Below, piece after piece: positions 1 to 5,700 of a DNA stretch of 5,956 nt. A program made the translations under genes and the position numbers. Source of the stretch: Micropepsaceae bacterium (GTDB lineage Bacteria; Pseudomonadota; Alphaproteobacteria; Micropepsales; Micropepsaceae); NCBI GenBank assembly GCA_025450355.1, contig JANWHR010000092.1, positions 1 through 5,956 on the forward strand, in the 5' to 3' direction. The notes beneath the pieces are model-generated. The model was not told where the DNA came from. It searched no databases and saw only the letters and a program-made list of their open reading frames with translations. How positions within the stretch are numbered: the first letter of the stretch is position 1; every line of letters begins with the position of its first letter.

Positions 1-8
1 GGGCGGCC

Positions 9-599
9 ATGCTGATCAAGGGCCTGATTTATCCGGGGGGCCGCGAACCGGTACTGCAAGGCGAAGGTTTGTCGCTCCGCTATCCGGAAATGCGCGATTA
101 CCGGCAATGGTCAAAGCTGCGGGACGAAAGCCGCGGTTTCCTCGCGCCCTGGGAGCCAAGTTGGGCGACGGACGAATTGTCACGCAGCGCATTCCGCCGC
201 CGCTTGCGCCGCTACAACCGCGAAATCCGCAACGACCTCGCTTATCCGTTTTTGCTGTTCCGCAGCAGCGATGGCGCCCTGCTCGGCGGCTGCACGATTT
301 CCAATGTCCGCCGCGGCGTAACGCAATCCGGCGCAATCGGTTACTGGATTGGGCGGCCGTTTGCCCGCCAGGGATGCATGTTTGGCGCGCTTCGCACCGT
401 GCTGCCTTTCGCGTTCGGGCCGCTTGGGCTTCATCGCGTCGAGGCCGCCTGCATTCCGGAAAACGAAGCGTCCAGAAATCTGTTGCGAAAGCTCGGCTTC
501 CGGGAGGAAGGTCGCGCCTTACGCTATCTCCAGATCAATGGCCAATGGCGCGATCACCTGCTATTCGGCCTGCTGGAGGATGAGTCGCCATGGCAGTGA
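9..599 (+). CDS. GNAT-family N-acetyltransferase, RimJ-like
   Basis: Predicted cytoplasmic acetyltransferase that moves an acetyl group from acetyl-CoA to an amine. RimJ-type members act on protein N-termini such as ribosomal proteins, but the substrate cannot be read here. The 196-residue length fits the family. Residues 20-30 (GLSLRYPEMRD) resemble the usual RimJ N-terminal strand. Residues 90-98 (ALLGGCTIS) and 110-114 (IGYWI) look like the central strands, and residues 119-124 (ARQGCM) occupy the acetyl-CoA pyrophosphate loop. The C-terminal signature is ENEASRNLLRKLGF (151-164). The ATG lies only eight bases from the window edge, with no stop upstream in frame and no clear ribosome site, so the true start could be further upstream. 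The gene overlaps the following sensor gene by 10 bases, implying co-translation. In related alphaproteobacteria I recall this gene following an M16 peptidase, which would lie outside this window. Family assignment is firm; the exact substrate is inference. Confidence 0.87.
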   Translation: MLIKGLIYPGGREPVLQGEGLSLRYPEMRDYRQWSKLRDESRGFLAPWEPSWATDELSRSAFRRRLRRYNREIRNDLAYPFLLFRSSDGALLGGCTISNVRRGVTQSGAIGYWIGRPFARQGCMFGALRTVLPFAFGPLGLHRVEAACIPENEASRNLLRKLGFREEGRALRYLQINGQWRDHLLFGLLEDESPWQ

Positions 600-2197
600 T
601 TTTGCCCGTGCAGTGGAGGCGGCCATTGGCGTTCGCGCTTTTGCCGTTCGGTGTACTGTGGTCAGCGATGACATCCGTTTCTGCGGCAGAACAGGCCGCA
701 GCCATTGATTTTGCGGCGCCGCCACCGGTGATCGATTTAGGCCCGTCCCTGACGCCAGAGCGCGTGGCCGAGCCGGGTGATCCGCGCGGGTCGTGGTTTA
801 CCCTTGCGGTTCAGAACCGCCAATCGACACTGGTTGCCCGCGTGCTCACGTCGTTCAGTCCGCCGGGTTCGGGACTCAATTCCGAACCACTCCCGGCGCG
901 GCCAACCATCGTGCAAGTCGTCCCGTCGGACCCTTCGATTATCGTGGAGCGTGCGCCCGCATTCGGGCCGAATGCTTTTCGCGTTTTGCTGCCAGCGGGG
1001 CGCAACTCCACGCTTACGCTGCATTTTGAGAATGCCACGCGGCGGCATCCCCTGCTGGCGTGGACCGAACCCGCACTCGTCGCCAATAACCGCCAGACCT
1101 CAATTCTGGATGGCTTGATTTCAGGCCTTCTGACGGCCTGTACCCTTCTCGCCGCCGGGTCCGCAGCACTGTCCTCACGGCCGCTGGCGGGCTGGGCGAC
1201 CCTGTTCCTGTTTTCCGTCCTGATGGCGGAACTGACGGCATCCGGCTTTTTGGACGATACGGGTCTGGCGGCGCTCAGTGGGCCTTATGCGCTGTTCGCG
1301 CTCTGGACGTCGCTTGCCATCGCCGCCGCAATTCGGGTTGTCGATTACGTCGCGCCCTTCGAAGCGTTTTGGCGCGATGCGGCCAAGTGGCGTGACCGGG
1401 CGGCGCTCCTGGTGATTGGCGTGGGCGTTGTCGCCTATGCGGCGGCTCCGGTTGCGGGTCTGCTGGTACGGATTGCGGCGCTTCTCGGTGCGGCGGCGGC
1501 GGCAGGTTATCTCTCCCATTGCGGCAGGATTGGCGTTGCAGCAGCAAGACGGCTCGCGCCCGCGGCAACCGTCTTCGCGCTGGTCACCGCGGCGGCTGCG
1601 CTCAATGCACTGGGGTTCTTCGGCGTCAATCTGACAGCGTCTGCGGCGCTCAGCGGTTTTTCCGCCGCGGGCGCACTGCTGGTTGCGCTGGCAAGCACCA
1701 TGGCGGTCGAGCACTCCGTAGGGCGCCTTCGGGGTTTGCGCGAAGTGCATGAGCATGACGACAAGCAGGCCACAACAACGGATGAGGTCATCGCACGGGA
1801 GTGGGAGGCTGCCGCGGTCGCGGCGTCGCAGCAGGGCGTGTTCGATCTCGATCTGGGAACGGGCCAGTTGTCCCTGTCCGCCGAAGCCGCCGTGCTCTTC
1901 GGATTTGCCGCCGCCCCTGCGGAGCTCCGGACGGAAGTATGGACGAAGCGGATTGTACCCGAAGATTGGGACACCTTTCGGCAATCCATGATCACCTGGC
2001 GCAATCGTCCGGACACGCCATTTCGGGTGGAATTCCGGGTCCTGACCGGTGGCGCCCCGCGCTGGTGCGAATTGCGCGCGACGATTGGCGGGCGTTCGGA
2101 CGCGGCGGAACATTGCCTCGGCCTGATTGCCGATGTGACCGTCCGCAAAACCGGAGAAACCAGCCGCCGCCCGCTGGCCACCGCGTTGGCGACGTAG
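590..2197 (+). CDS. Multipass membrane sensor with C-terminal PAS domain, no output domain
   Basis: Likely inner-membrane sensory protein of 535 residues. Residues 1-33 look like a signal peptide (two Arg, hydrophobic core, cleavage near SVSAAEQ). Residues 35-165 are a polar, beta-rich region expected in the periplasm. About seven hydrophobic segments follow (roughly 172-196, 201-218, 229-252, 269-287, 290-306, 323-343, 350-374), then a charged linker (375-405), then a PAS_3-like domain (405-520). The PAS domain has FDLDLGTGQLSLS (418-430), the VPEDW turn (456-460), EFRVLTGGAPRW (481-492) and the closing GLIADVTVRK (511-520). The protein stops 15 residues later. Architecture resembles 7TMR-DISM receptors, which normally carry a kinase, GGDEF or EAL output; none is present, and none is encoded downstream. 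GGAGGA at 575-580, nine bases before the ATG, supports this start and lies inside the upstream acetyltransferase gene. Domain order is seen; ligand and partner are unknown. Confidence 0.86.
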   Translation: MAVILPVQWRRPLAFALLPFGVLWSAMTSVSAAEQAAAIDFAAPPPVIDLGPSLTPERVAEPGDPRGSWFTLAVQNRQSTLVARVLTSFSPPGSGLNSEPLPARPTIVQVVPSDPSIIVERAPAFGPNAFRVLLPAGRNSTLTLHFENATRRHPLLAWTEPALVANNRQTSILDGLISGLLTACTLLAAGSAALSSRPLAGWATLFLFSVLMAELTASGFLDDTGLAALSGPYALFALWTSLAIAAAIRVVDYVAPFEAFWRDAAKWRDRAALLVIGVGVVAYAAAPVAGLLVRIAALLGAAAAAGYLSHCGRIGVAAARRLAPAATVFALVTAAAALNALGFFGVNLTASAALSGFSAAGALLVALASTMAVEHSVGRLRGLREVHEHDDKQATTTDEVIAREWEAAAVAASQQGVFDLDLGTGQLSLSAEAAVLFGFAAAPAELRTEVWTKRIVPEDWDTFRQSMITWRNRPDTPFRVEFRVLTGGAPRWCELRATIGGRSDAAEHCLGLIADVTVRKTGETSRRPLATALAT

Positions 2198-2224
2198 CCG
2201 CGCGCCGCTGTTGCTAGGCGCGGC
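2197..2224. terminator. GC-rich inverted repeat between convergent genes
   Basis: A 7-bp perfect inverted repeat (GCCGCGC at 2197-2203, GCGCGGC at 2218-2224) spans the 16-base gap between the convergent sensor gene and yqgE. It includes the last base of the sensor stop codon and the last codons of yqgE. The loop is 14 bases and there is no T-run on either strand, so it is at most a weak or factor-assisted bidirectional terminator. In sequence this GC-rich such a stem can occur by chance. Confidence 0.25.
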
Positions 2225-2813
2225 CGGTGTTGGCGGAGAGACCCGATGGAGGGATGCCGAGCCGTTGCAGTGCGCTGCGCCATTTTGCGTCGGGTTGCAC
2301 GCCAAACACCAGGGTCGTGTCGGCCTCGCAATGCAGCCAGCCGTTCCTCTGGAATTCGGATTCGATCTGACCTGGCGCCCAGCCGGCGTAGCCCAAAGCG
2401 AACAGTGCCTGTTTCGGTCCCCGGCCTTCCGCGATGGCGCGCAAAATGTCGAGCGTCGCGGTCAGGGAGATGTCCTCCGAAACCGGAAGCGTGGAATCAC
2501 TTCCTTCATATTCGCCGCTGTGCAGCACGAAGCCACGACCGGTTTCCACCGGACCACCATACAGAATGGGAAAATCCCCGCTCATCGGCGTGGTCTGGAT
2601 GTCGAGCTGTTTCATCAATTCCGGGAAAGAGAGGCCCGGAATCGGTTTGTTGATGACGATGCCCATCGCGCCCTTCGACGAGTGCGCGCACATATAGATC
2701 ACGGTCTGCGCGAACCGTTCGTCTTCCATGCCGGGCAGAGCGATCAACAGCTTGCCTTCGAGAAAGCTCTCGCCCTGGTCCAGTTTGCGGTCGCGGGATG
2801 AGCCCATCTGCAC
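2214..2813 (-). CDS. yqgE: YqgE/AlgH family protein (UPF0301/DUF179)
   Basis: Member of the conserved YqgE/AlgH family, about 185-200 residues in proteobacteria; this one has 199. The molecular function is not firmly established. Family hallmarks are all present: LEGKLLIALPGM (18-29), GAMGIVINKP (48-57), YGGPV (85-89), RGFVLH (93-98), SLTATLDIL (116-124), GYAGWAPGQIESEF (141-154) and NGWL (157-160). It has no signal peptide or membrane segment, so it is probably cytoplasmic. The longest reading begins at a GTG (2813) with AAGGA six bases upstream. An ATG two codons later (2807) is the alternative, with the same site 12 bases away. I chose GTG on spacing, but the ATG is nearly as plausible. 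The gene converges on the sensor gene with only 16 bases between stops, and diverges from the peroxiredoxin gene over a 105-base shared upstream region. Confidence 0.93.
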   Translation of the reverse strand: MQMGSSRDRKLDQGESFLEGKLLIALPGMEDERFAQTVIYMCAHSSKGAMGIVINKPIPGLSFPELMKQLDIQTTPMSGDFPILYGGPVETGRGFVLHSGEYEGSDSTLPVSEDISLTATLDILRAIAEGRGPKQALFALGYAGWAPGQIESEFQRNGWLHCEADTTLVFGVQPDAKWRSALQRLGIPPSGLSANTGRA

Positions 2814-2918
2814 GCGTGTTCCTTGCCCGGGCGCGCGCGACTTCAGTTGCCCGCGCGGCCTTCCGGGAGCGGCGCAGTTAGGTTAAAAGCGCGTGGCACA
2901 CCACGCAAGGAAAACATC
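2814..2918. promoter_or_regulatory. Shared upstream region of yqgE and the peroxiredoxin gene
   Basis: This 105-base region must carry the start signals of both divergent genes. A perfect inverted repeat, GCGTGG-CACA-CCACGC (2891-2906), sits immediately before the peroxiredoxin ribosome site AAGGA (2907-2911), which is seven bases from its ATG. On the minus strand a possible yqgE promoter reads TTGCGT (2908-2903), a 17-base spacer, then TAACCT (2885-2880); each box matches consensus at only three of six positions. The inverted repeat falls inside that spacer, so it could be an operator for yqgE or an RNA hairpin in the peroxiredoxin leader. I could not find a convincing plus-strand promoter: TTGCCC at 2847-2852 has no well-spaced partner. 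An 8-base palindrome GCCCGGGC (2825-2832) lies just upstream of the yqgE ribosome site. Confidence 0.4.
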
Positions 2919-3395
2919 ATGATCAAAGTCGGCGATAAGGTTCCGTCCGTTACCGTGAGAGAAGTAACCGGGAATGGTGCGCAGGAAGTCAAGACCGATG
3001 ATTTCTTCCGCGGCCGGCGTGTTGCCTTGTTCGCGGTGCCGGGCGCATTCACGTCCACCTGTTCGGCGAAGCACCTGCCAAGTTATGTGAACAATGCGGA
3101 AGCCTTGCGCAAAAAGGGGATTGACGCCATCGCCTGCACCGCGGTCAACGATCCCGCGGTCATGCGCGCCTGGTCACAGCACCAGAAGGCCGAAGGCGTG
3201 ACCATGCTGTCCGACGGCAATGGCGAACTCGCGCGTGCGCTTGGATTGAACGCGGACATGAGCAAGCACGGCATGGGGGACAGGAGCCGGCGCTATTCGA
3301 TGCTTGTCGAAAACGGCGTGGTGAAAAAGCTCAATATCGAGGAGCCCGGTGCATTCGGCGTTTCCGGCGGCGACCACATGCTGACCCAAGTCTGA
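2919..3395 (+). CDS. Type II peroxiredoxin (Prx5-like)
   Basis: Thiol peroxidase that reduces hydrogen peroxide and organic hydroperoxides in the cytoplasm, usually regenerated by glutaredoxin or thioredoxin. The 158-residue product matches the usual ~160. The catalytic motif PGAFTSTCSAKHLPSY (41-56) contains P41, T45 and peroxidatic C48. The block IACTAVNDPAVMRAW (71-85) is typical of the subfamily, and its C73 matches the position of the resolving cysteine in plant type II enzymes. DRSRRYSMLVENG (121-133) supplies the conserved active-site arginine, probably R124. There is no fused glutaredoxin domain. The reading frame is open from 2823, but the ATG at 2919 is preferred: it has AAGGA seven bases upstream and begins the standard IKVGDKVP N-terminus. 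The ceramidase-like gene follows after 16 bases, so the two are probably co-transcribed. A small hairpin abuts the ribosome site. Confidence 0.95.
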   Translation: MIKVGDKVPSVTVREVTGNGAQEVKTDDFFRGRRVALFAVPGAFTSTCSAKHLPSYVNNAEALRKKGIDAIACTAVNDPAVMRAWSQHQKAEGVTMLSDGNGELARALGLNADMSKHGMGDRSRRYSMLVENGVVKKLNIEEPGAFGVSGGDHMLTQV

Positions 3396-3409
3396 GCCAT
3401 ATCCGGCTC
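3394..3409 (+). promoter_or_regulatory. Small hairpin in the peroxiredoxin-ceramidase junction
   Basis: GAGCC (3394-3398) and GGCTC (3405-3409) form a 5-bp stem with a 6-base loop. It overlaps the peroxiredoxin stop codon and ends two bases before the next ATG at 3412. The junction has no recognisable Shine-Dalgarno sequence, so the downstream gene may depend on translational coupling. A stem this short may be chance. Confidence 0.25.
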
Positions 3410-3411
3410 CG

Positions 3412-4086
3412 ATGATTCCGTTGAATGCAGGGCCTGTGTATTGCGAGGACCTGTCCGCAACGCCAGGCATATTTCCGGTTGAGCCGGTCAACACGATCTC
3501 GAACGGCGTCATCATTCTGTTCGGCCTTGTCGGCCTTTACTACACGTGGAAACGCGATCCGCACGCGTGGGATCTTTATACACTCAGCATGCTGACGGTG
3601 TTCACCGGGATCGGCAGCGGCATGTGGCACGGCTTCCGCGACGGTCGCTGGCTGTCCTGGGAGGTGATATCGGGTTTGTTGTTTCTGTTCTGGTTCATCT
3701 TCTGCTGGGCTCGGCGACTGTGGTCCATTCCGGGTGCGTTGGTATTCCTCGGCCTGTTCTATGCGGGATTCCGCGTTTCCCGGCCGTACTGGGGCATGGT
3801 GCAGCGTTGGGTTGCCATCGCACCAATAGTCGTCCTCGCTTCCCTGACGCTGATCGCGGGCACCTGGCGCCATTCGCGGGAAGCGGCCGCTTATGGCGGG
3901 CTGGCGCTCGCCTGCGCGCTCATTGGCCTGACCTTTCGCAGCATTGACCTTGCGGTCTGTTCCACAATTCCATTCGGCACGCATTTCCTGTGGCACTCGT
4001 TCCTGTCGGGCGCGGGCTTCATCGGCATCCTGGGAATGCTGAAGATGAAGCAGAGAGGCATCGTTGGGGCACTGCGCACCGCCTGA
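3412..4086 (+). CDS. Ceramidase-family integral membrane hydrolase (CREST superfamily)
   Basis: Predicted seven-segment inner-membrane protein of 224 residues, related to alkaline ceramidases, which are zinc enzymes that cleave the amide bond of ceramide to give a sphingoid base and fatty acid. The N-terminus carries YCED (10-13) and EPVNTISN (24-31), matching the family's N-terminal motif. GIGSGMWHG (66-74) gives S69 and H73, and GTHFLWH (189-195) gives the HxxxH pair H191/H195; these correspond to the family's metal ligands. Hydrophobic segments lie at about 29-45, 55-72, 84-100, 106-120, 132-150, 159-174 and 188-208. At the position 11 residues after H73, where family members usually have a metal-site Asp, this protein has E84, and the following Pro is missing. 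No Shine-Dalgarno sequence precedes the ATG, but an earlier in-frame start is unlikely because the YCE motif is only ten residues in. Substrate is uncertain: ceramide or another amide lipid. Confidence 0.85.
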   Translation: MIPLNAGPVYCEDLSATPGIFPVEPVNTISNGVIILFGLVGLYYTWKRDPHAWDLYTLSMLTVFTGIGSGMWHGFRDGRWLSWEVISGLLFLFWFIFCWARRLWSIPGALVFLGLFYAGFRVSRPYWGMVQRWVAIAPIVVLASLTLIAGTWRHSREAAAYGGLALACALIGLTFRSIDLAVCSTIPFGTHFLWHSFLSGAGFIGILGMLKMKQRGIVGALRTA

Positions 4087-4097
4087 ATACTTTGGCA

Positions 4098-4117
4098 GGG
4101 TGAAAGCAGTTTCACCC
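4098..4117. terminator. Perfect 8-bp hairpin between convergent operons
   Basis: GGGTGAAA (4098-4105), loop GCAG, TTTCACCC (4110-4117) form a perfect stem 11 bases after the ceramidase stop and 34 bases past the rnhA stop. Its position between convergent genes suits a bidirectional terminator. Neither strand has a T-run after the stem, so it is not a canonical intrinsic terminator. A second, partly overlapping stem, CCGCA-AA-TGCGG (4116-4127), could form as an alternative. The rest of the 65-base gap holds nothing else I recognise. Confidence 0.55.
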
Positions 4118-4151
4118 GCAAATGCGGCCGCGACGACCACGGTACAACGGC

Positions 4152-4607
4152 TCACCGCCGCGGGATGGCGGAGCGGGCGAGAAGATCGGCGCGCTCGTTT
4201 TCCGGGTGCCCCGAATGCCCCTGCACCCAGCGCCAGGTGATCTTGTGGCGCGATGCTGCTGAATCGAGTGCGATCCAGAGATCGCCGTTTTTCACCGGCT
4301 TTTTGTCAGCCGTCCGCCAGCCATTGGCTTTCCACCTTGGCAGCCAGCGCGTGATGCCATCCATCACGTAGCGGGAATCGGTGTACAGCATGACCGTGCA
4401 GGCGCGCGTCAGTGCCTCCAGCCCTTTGATTGCCGCGATCAATTCCATGCGGTTGTTCGTTGTTTGGGGGTCGCCGCCAAAGAGCTCCTTCTCGTGATTG
4501 CGAAAGCGCAGAATCGCGGCCCATCCGCCCGGTCCGGGATTTCCGCTGCAGGCGCCATCGGTGAAGATTTGCACAATTTCACCGGCCGAAACGGAAGGAT
4601 CGCTCAA
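4152..4607 (-). CDS. rnhA: Ribonuclease HI
   Basis: Cytoplasmic endonuclease that cuts the RNA strand of RNA-DNA hybrids, removing R-loops and primer RNA. With the start used here it has 151 residues, close to the 155 of the E. coli enzyme. The complete DEDD active site is visible: D17 in IFTDGACSGNPGPGGW, E55 in NNRMELIAA, D77 in LYTDSRYVMDG and D141 in the closing ERADLLA, with the helper histidine H131 in VQGHSGHPENE. The basic segment around ADKKPVKNGDLW (100-111) is also typical. The frame stays open far upstream inside thrB, but no ATG lies near the conserved beginning. I chose the TTG at 4607, which shares two bases with the thrB TGA stop (TTGA) and implies translational coupling. A GTG at 4574, with GGTGA four bases upstream, would give a 140-residue enzyme starting just before IFTDG and cannot be excluded. 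The product is certain; the start is not. Confidence 0.93.
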   Translation of the reverse strand: MSDPSVSAGEIVQIFTDGACSGNPGPGGWAAILRFRNHEKELFGGDPQTTNNRMELIAAIKGLEALTRACTVMLYTDSRYVMDGITRWLPRWKANGWRTADKKPVKNGDLWIALDSAASRHKITWRWVQGHSGHPENERADLLARSAIPRR

Positions 4608-5563
4608 AATCCGTATGCCCTGAAATCCGTAACCGCCCGATGAAATCGCAACCGGCGAAGAAATTCTTTCGGGTTCTTGGGCCGTACAAGAGCCGCGGGA
4701 TTGTGATTGATCCAGTCGTAAAGTCTGGTCAGCAGGAAGCGAAGTGCGGCGCCGCGGCAAAGCACCGGAAAGCAGGCACGCTCGCCAGGCGTGAACTTGC
4801 GTTGGCTCTCATAGCCGGCAATCATCGCCCGCCCATTCGTGACGTTGAAGGCACCGTCAGTCTCGAAACACCAGGCATTCAGCGTGACCGCCAAATCATA
4901 GGCCAGCGCATCGTTGCAGGCGAAATAAAGGTCGATGATTCCGGATATGCGGTTGTTGACGAACAGCACATTGTCCGGAAAGAGGTCGGCGTGAATGACA
5001 CCCCCGGGCAGATCGCGCGGCCACAGGGAATGAAGGACTGAAACTTCCTCTTCGATCACGCCGCGCAATCCGGGAACGATGGAATCGGCGGATGCCGCGC
5101 AGTCATTGACGAGTTGGCGCCAGCCATCCGGTCCCAGCGCGTTGTTGCGATGCTGATCGAAATGCGAACCGGCGGCGTGGAATTGGGCCATGGCTTGCCC
5201 TGCCAGATGGCAATGATCCGGAGTTGGACGCCGCAGGGAAACGCCATCGAGAAATGTTAAAACGGCGGCCGGACGCCCGTTCAGGATGCCGGTCACACGG
5301 CCGTCATCGGCGTGTACTGGTATCGGGCAGGGAATGCCGCGTTGGGCAAGATGCTCCATCAGCCCGAGATAGAAGGGCAGATCCTCAGCTTCGACGCGGA
5401 CTTCGTAAAGCGTGAGAATGTAGCTGCCGGTCGAAGTCTGAAGGAAATAGTTGGAATTCGACACGCCCTCGGCAATGCCCTTGAACACGTGCGGTTCGCC
5501 GAGATTGTAGGCGCCGAGAAACAGCTTCAATTCTTCAAAAGAAACATCCGTATAGACGGCCAT
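4604..5563 (-). CDS. thrB: Homoserine kinase (ThrB, aminoglycoside phosphotransferase-like fold)
   Basis: Phosphorylates homoserine with ATP to O-phosphohomoserine, the substrate of threonine synthase; cytoplasmic. This is the kinase-fold type common in alphaproteobacteria and pseudomonads, not the GHMP-type enzyme of E. coli. The 319 residues match the family. The N-terminal lobe has the nucleotide loop GIAEGVSNSNYFL (29-41) and the ILTLYE strand (49-54). The catalytic loop is VIHADLFPDNVLF (189-201), with D193 as base and N198 as metal ligand. IIDLYFACNDALAYDLA (209-225) carries the metal-binding D211. The frame is open from a TTG at 5635, but the ATG at 5563 begins the usual MAVYTDVSFEEL N-terminus and has purine-rich GGGAGA upstream. 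The stop overlaps the rnhA start. I recall an ispH-thrB-rnhA order in relatives; here a divergent lipoprotein gene occupies the upstream side instead. Confidence 0.95.
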   Translation of the reverse strand: MAVYTDVSFEELKLFLGAYNLGEPHVFKGIAEGVSNSNYFLQTSTGSYILTLYEVRVEAEDLPFYLGLMEHLAQRGIPCPIPVHADDGRVTGILNGRPAAVLTFLDGVSLRRPTPDHCHLAGQAMAQFHAAGSHFDQHRNNALGPDGWRQLVNDCAASADSIVPGLRGVIEEEVSVLHSLWPRDLPGGVIHADLFPDNVLFVNNRISGIIDLYFACNDALAYDLAVTLNAWCFETDGAFNVTNGRAMIAGYESQRKFTPGERACFPVLCRGAALRFLLTRLYDWINHNPAALVRPKNPKEFLRRLRFHRAVTDFRAYGF

Positions 5564-5700
5564 GCCCTGCGCTTCTCCCGGAGTGCTGATCAATCGTTGC
5601 ACCGCAATTGCGCGCGCGGTTTGCGCCGCTTTCAATCCCGGGTCTGCTTCGGTACAGTTCCGGCCCCAAACGCGACCCGTTGCCGCCCGGAAATTGTACC
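5564..5700. promoter_or_regulatory. Divergent control region of thrB and the lipoprotein gene
   Basis: This 137-base gap must hold start signals for both genes. On the minus strand TTGAAA (5635-5630), a 17-base spacer and CGCAAT (5612-5607) form a weak candidate for thrB, with a good -35 and poor -10. On the plus strand TTCAAT (5631-5636), a 16-base spacer and TACAGT (5653-5658) form a weak candidate for the lipoprotein gene. The two candidates overlap. An 8-base palindrome GCAATTGC lies at 5604-5611. I saw no leader peptide rich in threonine or isoleucine codons, so classic thr attenuation is not supported. Confidence 0.35.
5651..5700. repeat. Long inverted repeat ending at the lipoprotein start codon
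   Basis: The left arm GGTACAGTTCCGG (5651-5663) pairs with the right arm CCGGAAATTGTACC (5687-5700). GGTACA pairs with TGTACC, G5657 can wobble with T5694, A5693 bulges, and TTCCGG pairs with CCGGAA. This gives 12 Watson-Crick pairs plus one wobble around a 23-base loop. The right arm ends at the base before the ATG and contains GGAAA (5689-5693), the only ribosome-site-like sequence for that gene. As RNA it would hide the start region; as DNA it would be a two-half-site operator overlapping the candidate -10 box. No T-run follows, so it is not a standard terminator. Confidence 0.6.

Noticed and set aside
1490..1503. Short run of GCG triplets
   Set aside because: It encodes consecutive alanines in a membrane segment of the sensor; ordinary for GC-rich coding sequence.
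1175..2331. Long minus-strand open frames of 376 and 274 codons opposite the sensor gene
   Set aside because: They are Arg/Pro/Ser-rich with no recognisable domain, and lie opposite a gene with clear signal peptide, membrane segments and PAS domain. High GC content commonly gives such open shadow frames.
2211..2801. A 196-codon plus-strand open frame directly after the sensor gene, considered as a missing output domain
   Set aside because: It is the exact antisense of yqgE, shows no EAL, GGDEF or kinase motif, and yqgE is a strongly conserved family on the other strand.
2823..2918. N-terminal extension of the peroxiredoxin by 32 codons to an ATG at 2823
   Set aside because: The extension is Arg/Pro/Gly-rich, does not match the family's N-terminus, and the ATG at 2919 has a well-placed AAGGA.
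3883..4131. Two copies of the 8-base palindrome GCGGCCGC (3883-3890 and 4124-4131)
   Set aside because: Expected by chance in GC-rich DNA; one is inside coding sequence and no shared context suggests function.
3331..4155. A 274-codon minus-strand open frame opposite the ceramidase gene and the end of the peroxiredoxin gene
   Set aside because: Low-complexity, charged composition with no motif, antisense to two genes with clear catalytic signatures.
5564..5635. N-terminal extension of ThrB by 24 codons to a TTG at 5635
   Set aside because: The family's usual start MAVYT is at 5563 and the extension has no conserved motif; it probably represents the leader and promoter region.
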